Source of the DNA: Ophiura sarsii
Taxonomy: Eukaryota; Echinodermata; Ophiuroidea; Amphilepidida; Ophiuridae
Assembly (NCBI GenBank): GCA_035610835.1
Contig: CM069449.1
Coordinates: 14,084,531 to 14,148,530, forward strand
Direction of reading: 5' to 3'
Length of the DNA: 64,000 nucleotides
The notes beneath the pieces are model-generated. The model was not told the DNA's origin and did no database searches. It was given only the letters and a program-made list of their open reading frames with translations. This document shows, in pieces, positions 1 through 13,000 of this stretch. The position numbers and the translations under genes were made by a program. How positions within the stretch are numbered: position 1 is the stretch's first letter; each line of letters starts with the position of its first letter.

Positions 1-289
1 TGGAAAAGTGTTATAAATAATACTACCATGTACCATTATTTTACAATATACACTGACTGTTTTAATGCAATTTTGTTTGCGCTTGGCGTACATTTTCCTA
101 CTTAATTAGACCAAATTTCACCATTTTAGTGTAAAAAATGCCACAAAAAATGTGCGCACTTCACACAAATCTTTTTTTTTCTTCATGCTCCCCCTAACAA
201 AAATTCTAATCCAATATTGTAATCTGATTTTTATCAAACCTGTAAGTATAGGTGGGGAAATGTTAAGCTCAAAACAATAACCTAATCAT

Positions 290-400
290 AAGCTATCTTG
301 AAAAAATGTGTCTTGAGTTTAGATTTGAAAGAATCAATTGAAGGGCTGCTACGTATGTACTCGGGGAGGGTGTTCCATATGCGAGGAGCAGTAACAGAGA
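290..400 (-). mobile_element. Non-LTR retrotransposon ORF2 C-terminal remnant
   Basis: Reading the minus strand from about 395 gives FSVTAPRIWNTLPEYIRSS followed by FKSKLKTHFF. This is the common C-terminal signature of CR1/Jockey-type reverse transcriptases (FSVxAPxLWNxLPxxIR...FKxxLKTHLF). Only the tail is present, so it is 5'-truncated and dead. Confidence 0.65.
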
Positions 401-1037
401 AAGCGGGATCCCCCTCCCAAGATCGTAATGATTTAGGTTCCAGTAAGAGTGCTTTCTTAGGGGAGTGTTATCCCACTAAATTCAACAAGCCTTTCGTGGT
501 GGGCTGCTCCATTATTTATTCAGTGGTGTTGACTCTAAAGAGCTACACACTATTGTGCCATGTTTTTAGCCAGTCCCCCAATTTTGTTTGCCATTTTTAA
601 AGCTGATAGGGTTGTGGGGATTCAGTCTAAGATAAGATCAGAGTAACAGTGTTGCATAATTCTCTATTTAGTGGCCCAATAAGCCAGGTGGGGTTAAACT
701 TGACCATTAATGAGCATCGCTGGCCACACAAAAAGCGCCTGTGTGCCATTACTTATGGCAGCATTGCTTAGGTAAGATAAAGAATGGAAGTGTTTTCTAG
801 ATCTGCTATTTCATAGCCCAAAAATGTCTGTGGTTGTATCATATCACACTTTTGCTTCTTTTTTCTCTTCAAATAACCAGCTTCTCAAACTGTAATCTTT
901 TCTCTCGTTGTTTTATGTTGTTGATATTGCACCAGATTTTGTAATTATAAGGGCGCACATTGCTTTGTTGTATTATTTGTCATGCTAACATTGCACCTCT
1001 TTATCTATCTATCCTGCACCCATTCACATCTATATAG
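401..1037. other. Upstream intron, nothing recognised
   Basis: AT-rich non-coding sequence before the first exon found. No exon with dynein homology, RNA gene or element termini were recognised. Confidence 0.5.
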
Positions 1038-1070
1038 TATGAGAACCTGGAAGAACTGTTGGAAAACTAT
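1038..1070 (+). CDS. DNHD1: Exon 1 in window: 33-bp linker mini-exon
   Basis: Pyrimidine-rich tract and tatatag acceptor, then YENLEELLENY, then a perfect gtaagt donor. Phase 0 on both sides joins cleanly to the next exon and resembles the LLDEH/LLENY segment of dynein linkers. It is short, so confidence is lower; no earlier exon was recognised in the window. Confidence 0.6.
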
Positions 1071-4000
1071 GTAAGTACATTATCTGTTTTGGGTCAGTAC
1101 AGTTTGTATCAGAAAAGAGTACAAATGTATCAACATGAGTTGTTCCTCAATATTATCATTTCCTTTACAAAGTTTTGGAAGTTTTTCCAAAAAAATTGCT
1201 TGCAAAATTCAAAATTGTTACATTCTAAAAAATAAATTACTAAAATGGGAAAACTTAATATGTATGCACTTCTTGTATGATGGGGCTAGGAGAGGGCCGC
1301 AGGGAGAGGGGGGGGGTAGGCCTAATAGACCATATTCACGCGGCAGCCATTTTCCAAAATATGCCACCCAAGCCTCGTTCCTGTTTGGTCTATCTGCGCC
1401 TCGCGCTGCACAATAGAACTGCGCGAGACGCGTGGTACCAAAGCGCGCGGCGTACGCATCCTCACGCAAGTCACGCAGACGCAGGTATACGTAACGAGAA
1501 CGAGGCTTGGGTGGCAAATTTTAGAAAATGGCTGCCGTGTGAATATGGTCTATTGTGATGGTGTTCTCATTGGGAAGCCACAAGGATATTATGGAAACAA
1601 CATGTTTAAACACATGGGTATTTTGGGGAATAAACAGTAGACTGACCAATGGGTTCAAAAATCTGTTGAATAGGATTTTTTTGTGTCCCCTCATATTTTG
1701 TCATATTTCACCAATTTTGTTCATCTCCAAAACTTCCAGGAGTCTGGCGTGCTGTTCCTGCTCCACGACACCGACCCAATATTTCAGGAGCTCGAATCTC
1801 ACCAGGTGGCGCTTCAGAGCATGCAGAGTAGCAGCGCGGCGGGCTCGTTCTTGGACGAGGTCACCAAGTGGCAAAAGAGACTGATGACCATTGAGGCGGT
1901 TTTGTCCACTTGGCTCGAGGTCCAGGAGAAATGGGTGGAACTTGAAGAGGTAGGCTTTTTAGATATAATTCATATCCTCGCTGTTCGGTCAAAACCTTGT
2001 ATGTTTTTCCGGCCCTTCAACATGCATAAAGTAAAACTGCACAACAGCTATGCATAGGAAGTGTTGCTTTATATGTGTTCAGGGGCAAGATCACAAAGAT
2101 GTATTTTTGGCCAAAAGTTATACATAGAAAGTATTAGCTTGATCGGCAGCTTCGCATCCATCAGATAGTTACCAGATAAGTAGTATGTCCTCTTTGTTGA
2201 AGCTTTCTAGCTTGTACGTAAGTCTCTCATTAGCTGTACTTGCGTTCATCTAATTGATCTTTGTCCCCTCTGATCTTCCAAATAGACAAGTCAAATATTT
2301 TGTCACTCAAAAATGGCAATTTTTTGGCAAAAATGAGCCATAAAATGGATTACATATACCTCATGATCATAGCCTATTTCAAATGTAAAAATAAAATATG
2401 CAGACTATTTTATGCTACAATACAGAGTCACCGTTATTTAAAGCAGACTTTTTGCATTTTGTTCACACCAGTGTCCCCCAAGCACAAGTTAGTTCTTTAT
2501 GCTGTCATTATGATTTGTGATCAGTCTGTTGCAGGCGTTAAAACTCAACTCAAAACTACCCAAGTTATATTTAGAGATTTTTACTCTTTTTCCACTTAAT
2601 AATCTCCTATATAAACGCCAATTGAATGTTTATATTCTCTACCTTTTTCTTGGATGTTTATTCCAGGTATTCAGCGGAGCTGACGTGAAGACTTCCCTAT
2701 CCCACGAAGCGGCCTTGTTTACGTCTGCCAACAGAGATTTCAGACTGTTGATGAGAGCCAGCGAGAAGAACCCAAATGTCTTGCAGTGTTGTCAACGCAA
2801 AGGTGAGATCACATGGGTGTCGCATATGCGTGGTCCTATAGGTTTCACATGCATTCATGGAGCCAGATAGAATCAGTTTTCTCTTGGGTTTGGGGACTCT
2901 ATGCATGATAGAAACGTATTTGGGCCCCAAAATGTTGGAATTTGAAGGATTGAAAAGATATTAAAAAAACCCAATTACTTTGGCAACATATACTTACTCG
3001 CTAGATTGCTTGTTGGGTGGGTTCCCAAGATGCACATTGTAACGCTTTGGATCCAACATTCTGTGATGTGATGCCTTGCTGAGATCCCTGGTTTAAATGA
3101 AGCGCTGCTACCATAATGGACAGATAACTAAACATCAATTAGTTGGACACAAAATGATTAGTTTATTCCGTATTTCAGTCAGATGGATATAGATTATATA
3201 TGCAATAACTAAATAACTAATCTTTTATTTCATTTTCTATTCCAGGTATCCTGAATATCTTGGAGAAGATGAATAACAATCTTGAGGTGTGTCGGAAGTC
3301 GCTGCTAGAACATCTGGAGCGCAGACGACAACGTTTTCCAAGATTCTATTTCTTGTCTATGGAAGATGTTCTACACATTGTATGCAATGGTAAGTAGGGG
3401 TTGTTGGCTCAAGGTGGGGGTAAAAGGTACAGGTGGTCGATCCTGTAATTCCAGGAGTGCCCATCTCTCTTTCAAAGCGATAGGGCTCCTTTTGATAATA
3501 TTGCTGTGTGGGGCTCGCTACACCTCCTCCACCGCGAGTCTATTACCTTCCCAGCACTGAAGAATGCCGGTACCCATTTAAATACACCTGGGTAGAGAGG
3601 GGTAATTGCGGTAAAGTGCCTTACTCAAGATCACGACATGTTGACCACAGCGAGACTCGAACCCACAACCTTTAGATCCCTACTGCGCCACACATGCCCG
3701 AAGGTGGGGGTAATGAATGACAAACATGCATGAACATCTCGAGTGTAGACAACAGTGTTTTCCAAGATTCTATTTCTTTATTGTCTATTTATTCAGTTGT
3801 GGTTCCACTTGGCATAACATAGAATATTTTCAAATTTAAAATTGATTGGCTAGTTTTAAACCTTTAATCAATAATCAGTTAATCAATAAGTGATATTGTT
3901 TTCATGATAGGTTATGATTTGAATCAAGTCAACCTATACCTACCAAAACTGTTTGAGAATCTCGGTCAATTGGAATACGAAGAGAATCCGACAGAGGCTA

Positions 4001-7000
4001 GCGAGCATGAATACCAAATTACTGGACTCATCAGCAACATGGGCGAGAGACTACCACTCAAACAGGTAAGAGTATACCCTGATCAATGTTTGTAACTTAA
4101 AGGTAGATGTTTTGATTGCTGGCCCGATTTTTAACTTGATGTTTTCTATTTTACATGAAAGGTCATCCTTATAAAATTGTCACATTTCAAAGTTTGAGTT
4201 GCATAACTCCAATGGTTCTTATTTTAGAAGCACAAGGTCACAAAATAATTGCCTATTGAGTAGTACGCAAACTGGCTAGTGGTTAACCACCTTTGTCAGT
4301 AATTTACCACATTTTAGTCTATAATTTCTAAATGGAACATTTTTGGCCCCTAAGATTTTACAGACATAATGAGAAAATTGTGGGGATTCTTCTAATATCA
4401 AAATATCTTGATGTGAAAAAAATCATAGCTCCCAAAAAGTGATCGGAACATTTACACCCTTAAGTCTAAACCATGATTTCAAGAGGAGATATTGTTAGCC
4501 AAATATACTTGGTGAAAGCTCATTTGTTAACAAAATAAAAGCCACCATTCCTAACATGCATTACGCAGTGTATGTTGGCGAAGCTTGATCAAGCAGTACT
4601 CATTAAATTGCAAAAGATACATTGGTGTTGACTTTAAACAGTGTACAGTTAGCTTTTAAATATTCTAATATTCTCTCCATCCAATCCAGCCTGTGTCATG
4701 CGACGGACCAATAGAAAACTGGCTAGGCAATCTCCTACCAGCCATCAAAGGGTCTCTACAACAGCAGCTCTCATCAGCGCTAAAACAAGACGGCACCATA
4801 GATGTCAGTAGTAGAAAACCAGAGAGAGAAATACACAGTGCTGGTGCTAGGAGAGTCACAATGTCTAAGGAAGAGAAGAACGCTAAACCAGGTAATGATA
4901 GTTTTAAATAGTCTTAAGTAGGGTTAAAGAAAGGCAGACCTCGTTCCCGGTGGATTGACCAAATAAAATTGATCACTGGACACATCTCCGTGATTGTTAC
5001 TCCTTTGCTGAAAATCGTTATCTGTGGCGTAGTATCTGTAAGGTCACGAGCTGTCAGTCATGACAGGACCAAACCAACCAACCAACTTGAGTTGATAATT
5101 TATAGGTGGGTTTAAGGTCAGCATGTTATCCTGATGGCACAATACAGAACAATAGTACAAATATCAGTGAGAGAAATACACAGTGCTGGGCTAGGAGGGT
5201 CATGAGGTCTAAAGGAAGAGAAGAACTCTAAACCAGGTAAATGCCAGGGTTAGAAGAATGGTAAATGACCGTATCAACATCTGCACTCAGTCAAAACGGT
5301 ACTTCAATGATCAGAAGCAGAAGATTAAATAAAAGAATATACGATGCTAATACAAGGAAAGCAACATTGTCTAAGGAAACTAGAGTTTCGTAGAATATTG
5401 TTTTTTAAAAAACCCCACAGAGTTTAATGAATATATAATAGTCAAGTGTCATTTGAGACTCATCACCTTGAAACAACAGACCGGTTGTCCACAAACCTTA
5501 TTAGCAGAAAAGAACAAAAAGAAGATGGAATCTATCATTAGGTTTGTAACATGAAATTAAAATCTAAATTTTCCTTTTTGAAGACAACTGGTCTGTTTTG
5601 ATGTGATAGGTCACATTTCTAATCATGTTTCAACTTAGTTTTTTGTCAATTTTCTTATATTAAAACATAGACCATTTCAAATTAAGATCGGAAATCTTCG
5701 GAAAATCAGGTCAAGTGGAGTAGGTTCGTTGTGCGTTCTTCGCAACAGTTGATCGCATTCACAGCATTGTCCTAGTTGGTTGTCCGCCTAGTGAATGACA
5801 ACTATGTTTACATACACGCGTGCACCCCTGAGAAGTAAAACGTGGAACGAGACTATTTTGTGTTTTTATCAACAATGGCGTGGACGGGCAAATTCCAAAT
5901 GTATCGAGCAGACGGTAAAAAGTGAAAATATTACCCCAAATCTCTTTCACCTCACCGTTTTTGTGACTGAAATGTCGCAACATCAACTTTGTGAGGGATA
6001 CAATCTATCACCAACACCAGCACAATCTACCACACAGGTGAAAAACACGTTTGTTTTTCTCCGGCACATGGACATGACCTGTGAGCTGACAGGTCATGTA
6101 ACCGAGCGTCAAATCACTCGGCTAATCGGAAACATTCGGAACCGATCGTATATTTTCAGATTTGAAATGGTCTATTTCTAATATTGAAAAATTGGCAGAA
6201 CTGTCTGTAGTATCCATATGATGCATGAACTCAAAGTATGGCTATTTGAAATCTATAAATGGTATACGATTCATGTAAACCCCACCTTTTGTTGTATTTC
6301 ATATCATCAGCCACGCCACGAACCGGCAGTCGACAAGGCAGCCGTGCAGGGAGTCGCACGGGGACACGTCCGAATCGACCGGGCACAGGGTCTGAGGCCA
6401 ACAGAGCTCAGCAGGGGTCTAGCGGATCGTGGATGTTGGAGCATGTAACCGAGGTGGTTTATTTGGCGACGCAGATTCAGATCACGGAGCAGATGGAGAA
6501 ATGTATGAAATCTGTAGCTGATGGCAATAAAGATGCGATACAGGTATGGCTAGTGATGTGCTTGTGATATACATGTGATGTGCATGTTATAACAGAGAAG
6601 CTGCGTCAGCATTAAAAATTATTAAAAAAATGAATTCAAAAGTGGAAAATGCCGTGATCATAAATTATTTATGTGTACGTGATGTGCATGTAATGTATCT
6701 GGGAGTTTTCAGGAAATTTCCTGATTTCAGGCTTTTTGTGGGTTCAAATTTCTGTGATTCTATTTTATTTATTTCCAGCCCAATTTGGGGCTTTTTAGCC
6801 CAAATTCATGTGCATTTTTCAGACTTTTCTTTCTTTCTCCTTTTGGCCTACTTCGTATCCCTGGACGTATGTGTAATTAAAAACAAAATTGGACTAATTT
6901 GTAATCATTTAGCTATGTAATGTTGCTGGCCCGGCTTACATGGCACTTGTAGTATCTGCAACCTGATGAAATTGAAGAAGTGATCATGATACATGTTTTG

Positions 7001-10000
7001 TCCTACAGACACTCAGTAACACGATATGTGTATCAAATACAAAGAAAAAAATCTCTTATTGTTTTAAAGATTAATTTAGATAACCATGGGTTTTTTAGCG
7101 CTGTAGCTGCCGTGATCGTCGCGATTCCTTCATTCACCGTAATATTTACTTTCCTCCGGTTGTCACATGACCCCCTTTTTGGGCAATTACATTGTTGTTT
7201 ATTGATGGTTTGTATTTGTGTGTCTTTTTCCTTGCAGGAGACACTAGACAAGGTGAATCAAAGTATCAACGCAGCAGTTGTGATGCTGAAAGGCATAGAT
7301 GACGAGGCAGAACGCAAGGCCAGGATTCTGAAGGAGATTAGGAAGAAAGAGAAGCAATGTGAGTTTACAGTAGCAAGATAATAGGTTACAATAAGAAATA
7401 TTGAATTCAGAGTTTTAGTGAAACGGTGTCATCTTAAAGCTTCCATCTCAATCTTGTTCAAGTGAGACTAAAATCGTCATTATGTTTAAGCGGGATTACC
7501 TTATTTTAATTTTTTTTTATGAACTTGGTGTTCCGTGATATAGCATGATGGGGAAGGTAAAAAACCCTCACAAACAAAACAGACGAGGCTGCTATTTGAG
7601 TGGACAAACTTTCTTGTTGCGTTGGTTGGTTTTTCAGGCACTGTCTATTCAAAATCATTACCATCCTTACTAGTTCTAAAACGTTTTAAACATTTCAATA
7701 ACATAAGATACCAATTTGGATTCGAGATCAGTTTGGCTTTTTGGATTATTTGGTGATTGTATTTGTTACACTGAAGGTTTCTTAGAAATAAAAATAAAAC
7801 CATAATCATGTTTATTTTTCAGCTTATCAAGATGTGAATGTGAAAGCCGGAGGTAGCAGTCGCGACACGCCTCTACACTCAGCCCGACCTGGCTCGCAAT
7901 CTGTCAAGGCATCACAATGGAGTCTCAGCGATCCGCAGAATGCCAGTCTACAGGTCGGAGGTCAAGCTCCGATAGCGGAGGAGGGTAGCGTCATATCGGC
8001 AACACAGGAGGATATGACTGCTACCGCTAGTAGTGAACAAGGTACGCAATCAGTGTCATCTGTTTAGCCATTTACCAAAGAAAGGTTGGGATCAAAGAAA
8101 ATGTTAAAGACACCACCACAATGCATTGCGTTTTTGCAAAATGCCCTAATTCTGGTCTCCAATATGTCTATGCAAATATTATAATCACAAGCATCATGAC
8201 CAACGGAAATGGTATTCATAGTTAAAAACAGAGCTGTACTTAGCGGAGCACATCACTAAGTCGGTCCCCATTGACTTTACACGCTACGTACTACGAATTC
8301 ATAACGCTGTAAATCCAGAGTGCTAGTGACTAGATCAATGAGAATTTGATATGTTTTAGGACCATCTGTGTTTTTTAATATATCTTAATATGAACTAATA
8401 ATCACCGTCAAGATTTTTATGAAATTAAATGGTTTTATTATGCGAGTCAATATTCAGTTCTTACCCGTTCATGCACCATGTGTGTAAATCGGCCCGTTAC
8501 TTATATTTCAGCTAAAATCATCGAATTTTCTGTTGTAAACATTAAATATATAGTCCATAAAATCCATAAAACGCAAATCTGATATCATTACCCGTAAAAT
8601 TGATGCCAATTGTGCACAGTCATTTGGTCAAAAGTAACTAATACTGTACTCAAGTTTTGCCGGAAGTGCCGCGCAAAACCGACTTAGTGGTGTGCTCCCT
8701 TAGTATCCGCCTGCATGCCCGAGGCGGGTAAATGTTGCGTCTGGCGGGTAAGAACTTTGCTGTTGGTAAAAATGTGTTTGACATTATATCTGGAATGCGT
8801 GATCTATTTAAAAATTCTATCATAATAATTCCAGTCCATGAAATAATATGTACCATACGACGATACGTTACATAATTGAAGAATAGAGACATTGCCAGTG
8901 CATTTAGAATGTGTCATTAAATTTTTCTCGATGACAGTATGTATACAGGCTTCAGGCTAAGATTGTGTTGTCCAACGAATGTTGAAACAGCACTTATTGA
9001 GTTATGAGTGACATTTTGGCCCAGAAAATAAAAATACAATTTTGCTGGACCACGTGGCCAGCACGACTTCATATATCAAAAAAAGAAGCCCCTTGGTACA
9101 GGGCACCACCCTGTAATTAGAATTTGTGACAATTCAGAAAAATAAAGGTGATGCTGATTTAAGAGTTCAAAATCTTTATTAAGGTTAAAATTAGTTTCAT
9201 CTTGTCAGCAAAATTAAGATTACTTGTTGGCTTGTAACATTTACTTGTTACCTGCCCGACTAGCTGGTTACAGAAAAAAATGGAGGTACACCCCCTGGTT
9301 GAAAAATGTAACTTTCTGGGTATAGGTCATTCTTGGACACCCTGTATCAACATTAGATTAAAAAAATATTTGGTTGCAAATGTGTCTAAAAATAGATCAA
9401 AATAATTATTTGTAACAAATATGATAATCCTGATTAACAAATGTGGCTCTTCAGGCAAAATAAAAAATGTATAAACCTCATCTATAATCACTTTATTTTA
9501 TGCATTACTTTGCAAACAGCTGGGGGCAATGGTGAAGGCAAAAACCAAGTAGACACCATGAAAGTGGCTCTACCACCAGAGAGGCGAAAGGTCAAGGTCA
9601 AAGTTGAAGAAGAAATTGACAAGACAGATCTTCATCTGATGTTATTCCCAGGACAGATTCAAAAGATTAGTAACCTGATAGCATTGATGGCACACCAAAG
9701 GGATCTGATAACTAGGTAGGTCAAAGGTCATATTAAGTCAAAGGTCAAAGTTTAAGACAGGATAGACAAAACCTCTTCACATGATGGTATTAGTGAGATA
9801 GATATAATAGAATGATGCAGGCAAGGAATCGTATAGGTTGAAAGGTGAATAGGTTAAAGTTGAAGAAGAAATAGACACTTGATGTAAAGATTATTAGATT
9901 TGCTCTATATCTCAGACCTTTCACGCATTGATCTCACTAAAACCAGGTATGAGATCAGGCAATACAGGACAAGATCTGTAGGCAGAGATAGCACTGGATC

Positions 10001-13000
10001 AAAAATGTGAGAGGTCATATGAAATTTTTCAGGACCCCGTAGGACTTCAAAAAACAAATTTAAGGGGTCCCCAAAGAAATTGAGGGGTCCTGAAGTTTAG
10101 GTATTTGAACATTTTACTTTTTTACGGACAGTTTTAATGAATTTATATTGTGAGCTAAGGATGGATATGTAATTTACAGAATTTCTTAAGGTTTCCATTT
10201 CCATTCATCGTCAAATTTAAGGAGGTCCCTTCAATTTTGACCGGGACCCGCAAGTCTTTCCAATTTGAAACCTGACGCGTCAAACAAGAGAGTGAGAGGT
10301 CCAGGACGCGCAGACGCGTCAGAATGCGACCCCTGTCTGTATGTAGGTCATTGTTTTCTAAACTTAAGTGCTTCTTCAAGTACAAATTGAGGGGTTTTTG
10401 ATAGACCTTTTTCAATTCTATCAATTAATGTTGGGTATTACACATTACATGTGTGTGCAATTGAAATCTAATAACAAATCGCAATGATCTGACAATTTTG
10501 TAGTTCTGTCCTAAGTTTTAGGGGAAAATAAAGGGCAGAAATCGCTGAATCAATTTCATCGCATAATATTGAAAAATCTAGTCGAACACTTGTGGCTATA
10601 ATTTTGTTATGTTTTGCGGGCATCTCTTTGGAATAATCTCTGCAATTGTCATTATAAAATATAAGGATGAATCGGATAACTTAAGTTAGAGCCACTTGTT
10701 TGACCCCTACTTTGCATGTAGCCTCTATGTACATTGGTGGTGTATACCCTTGAGGCAAGAAACTTAGCAAGCACCATGTTGTGACTCTAGGTAATGGGTG
10801 ACTGTTATATTCAGTGGTCGTCAAGGGTCCTTTTAGTTTATTCTACATGTTAGCATACTGAATAATCTCAGAACAGGATAGCTGAAATTGACAGCTTGTG
10901 CGTTACAAACGGTTCAATTTGGAAGGCTAATCCTAAGAGGCATCCACATTTTCAACAGATCTACACAGAAAACAACAACTTAATAACAAAAATAATGTTT
11001 TTATTCTTTCTAACAGATTAATTGAGAAGCATGTCAAGAGTAGCAAGTCTTTGACTGAATCCTTCGACTGGCGTACACACCTGAAATATATATGGGATGG
11101 TAATGATTCGCAACTCTCAGTCAAGGTTAGTATGCAGAGTTGGCGTATCCAGAGGGTGGGGGCAGCAGGCCATCCCCCCCCCCCCCCCCATTGACAAAAG
11201 AGTTTTAAAAAAGGAGGAAGAGGAGAAGGAGGAGGAAGAGGAGAAGGGGAAGAGAAGGAGAAAGGGTAGGAGCATAGGCGGTGCAAATAGAGGGGGTACA
11301 GTGATATACATGTTCAATTTGGAACTTAAAGGGAACTGTTAGATACGTATTGGAGTGCATCCTCAATTTTCTTGGAAATCAGTTTTTGCTTCTACGAAAG
11401 AAAGACAAAAATATATATTAACTACCATCCTGAAACCGTTCAACATTTGGATGAACACGAATGCTCGGATTGACAAATATTTGTTTTGATTATATGTGTT
11501 ATTCTATTTTTTGTCAAAATACCCATTTAAATTGTCAGAAAGGGTATACCATAGCTACTCCGTGAAAATAGATAACTAAGAAAATGGGAAAACAAACGTG
11601 TGTAATGTTAATGCATGCTGCGCCACCATGTGATCCCTTGCGTTATATTTTGGCGGCCATGCAATCAACATTCTGAAACAGTCCAAGAGATTGTGATCGA
11701 ACTATAGACTATAATAGTCTTTACTCAAGTCCTGGCCAGTGATACTAACAAATGCAATGCTTGTTTCTTTTCAGTTGCTTGACACTGAGTTTGACTATGG
11801 CTTTGAGTATCTGGGTTCCTCTAGCCGCCTAGTCTTGACCCCAGCCACAGAGAGAGTGTTTGTTAGTCTTACCCAAGCCGTCAAATCGCACATGGCTGGA
11901 TTGTGCATCGGACCAAATGTAAGTACACAACTTATAGTTGTGAGGTATGAGTAGGAATGACCATTATGATCAAACAAATCTTGGATTCTGGGGAAGCTTA
12001 TGACAATGGAAGTCCATATCACAAATTGGTATCGTAAACGAAGGTGTGTGTTTTTGACAATATATTGTTGGTGTTTTCAGATATATTTGAAGGAAATCAT
12101 GACGGCCACTAACTAAAATAATCGACCCCAGTTCGTGATTATAGAGAGTTAAAAGATCAATCCTTAGATCAGTATGAAAAGGCTTGAGTTAAAAGATCAA
12201 TCCTTAGATCAGTATGAAAGGGCTATCTCCTTTAATGAAATTATGTTATGCATCATAAACACTTGTCTCTTTTCTATCCTTTATCTGTTATGTCATCAGT
12301 GGAGTGTTCGTCTGGAGATGATCAGTGAATTGAGCAAGGTGTTGGGCCAGCCATTATACCTGTTTAACTGTTCCAGCACTATGGATTCCAATATGCTGGG
12401 AGATATATTCAGAGGATTATCATCTACTGGTAAGTAGTTGAGTAAGGTGTTGGGCCAGCCATTATACCTGTTTAATTGTTCCAGCACTATGGATTCCAAT
12501 ATGCTGGGAGATATATTCAGAGGATTATCATCTACTGGTAAGTAGTTGACTAAGGTGTTGGGCCAGCCATTATACCTGTTTAACTGTTCCAGCACTATGG
12601 ATTCCAATATGCTGGGAGATATATTCAGAGGATTATCATCTACTGGTAAGTAGTTGACTAAGGTGTTGGGCCAGCCATTATACCTGTTTAACTGTTCCAG
12701 CACTATGGATTCCAATATGCTGGGAGATATATTCAGAGGATTATCATCTACAGGTAAGTAGTTGAGTAAGGTGTTGGGCCAGCCATTATACCTGTTTAAC
12801 TGTTCCAGCACTATGGATTCCAATATGCTGGGAGATATATTCAGAGGATTATCATATACTGGTAAGTTTTTGACATTTTAACAGGAACAACAACAACAAT
12901 GATCATCAGGAATAACAACAACACAAACAATATCAACAGCTTTTTATGAGGCTTTTACGACAGGTATTCATAATATAGATTAAGAGATTAATGGGTTCGC

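Noticed and set aside
12296..12823. A 175-codon open frame on the minus strand with a perfect 36-residue repeat
   Set aside because: It exists only because the exon 13 tandem unit is 108 bp (36 codons). It is a shadow of the + strand exon copies, with no independent support.
12430..12861. Exon 13 copies 2-5 as mutually exclusive exons
   Set aside because: No copy has a pyrimidine tract and acceptor; only about 14 bp separates one donor from the next copy, too short for an intron. They are described as duplicated exon ends.
12336..12875. CRISPR-like repeat array
   Set aside because: Units are contiguous 108-bp copies of coding sequence with no unique spacers, in a eukaryotic intron.
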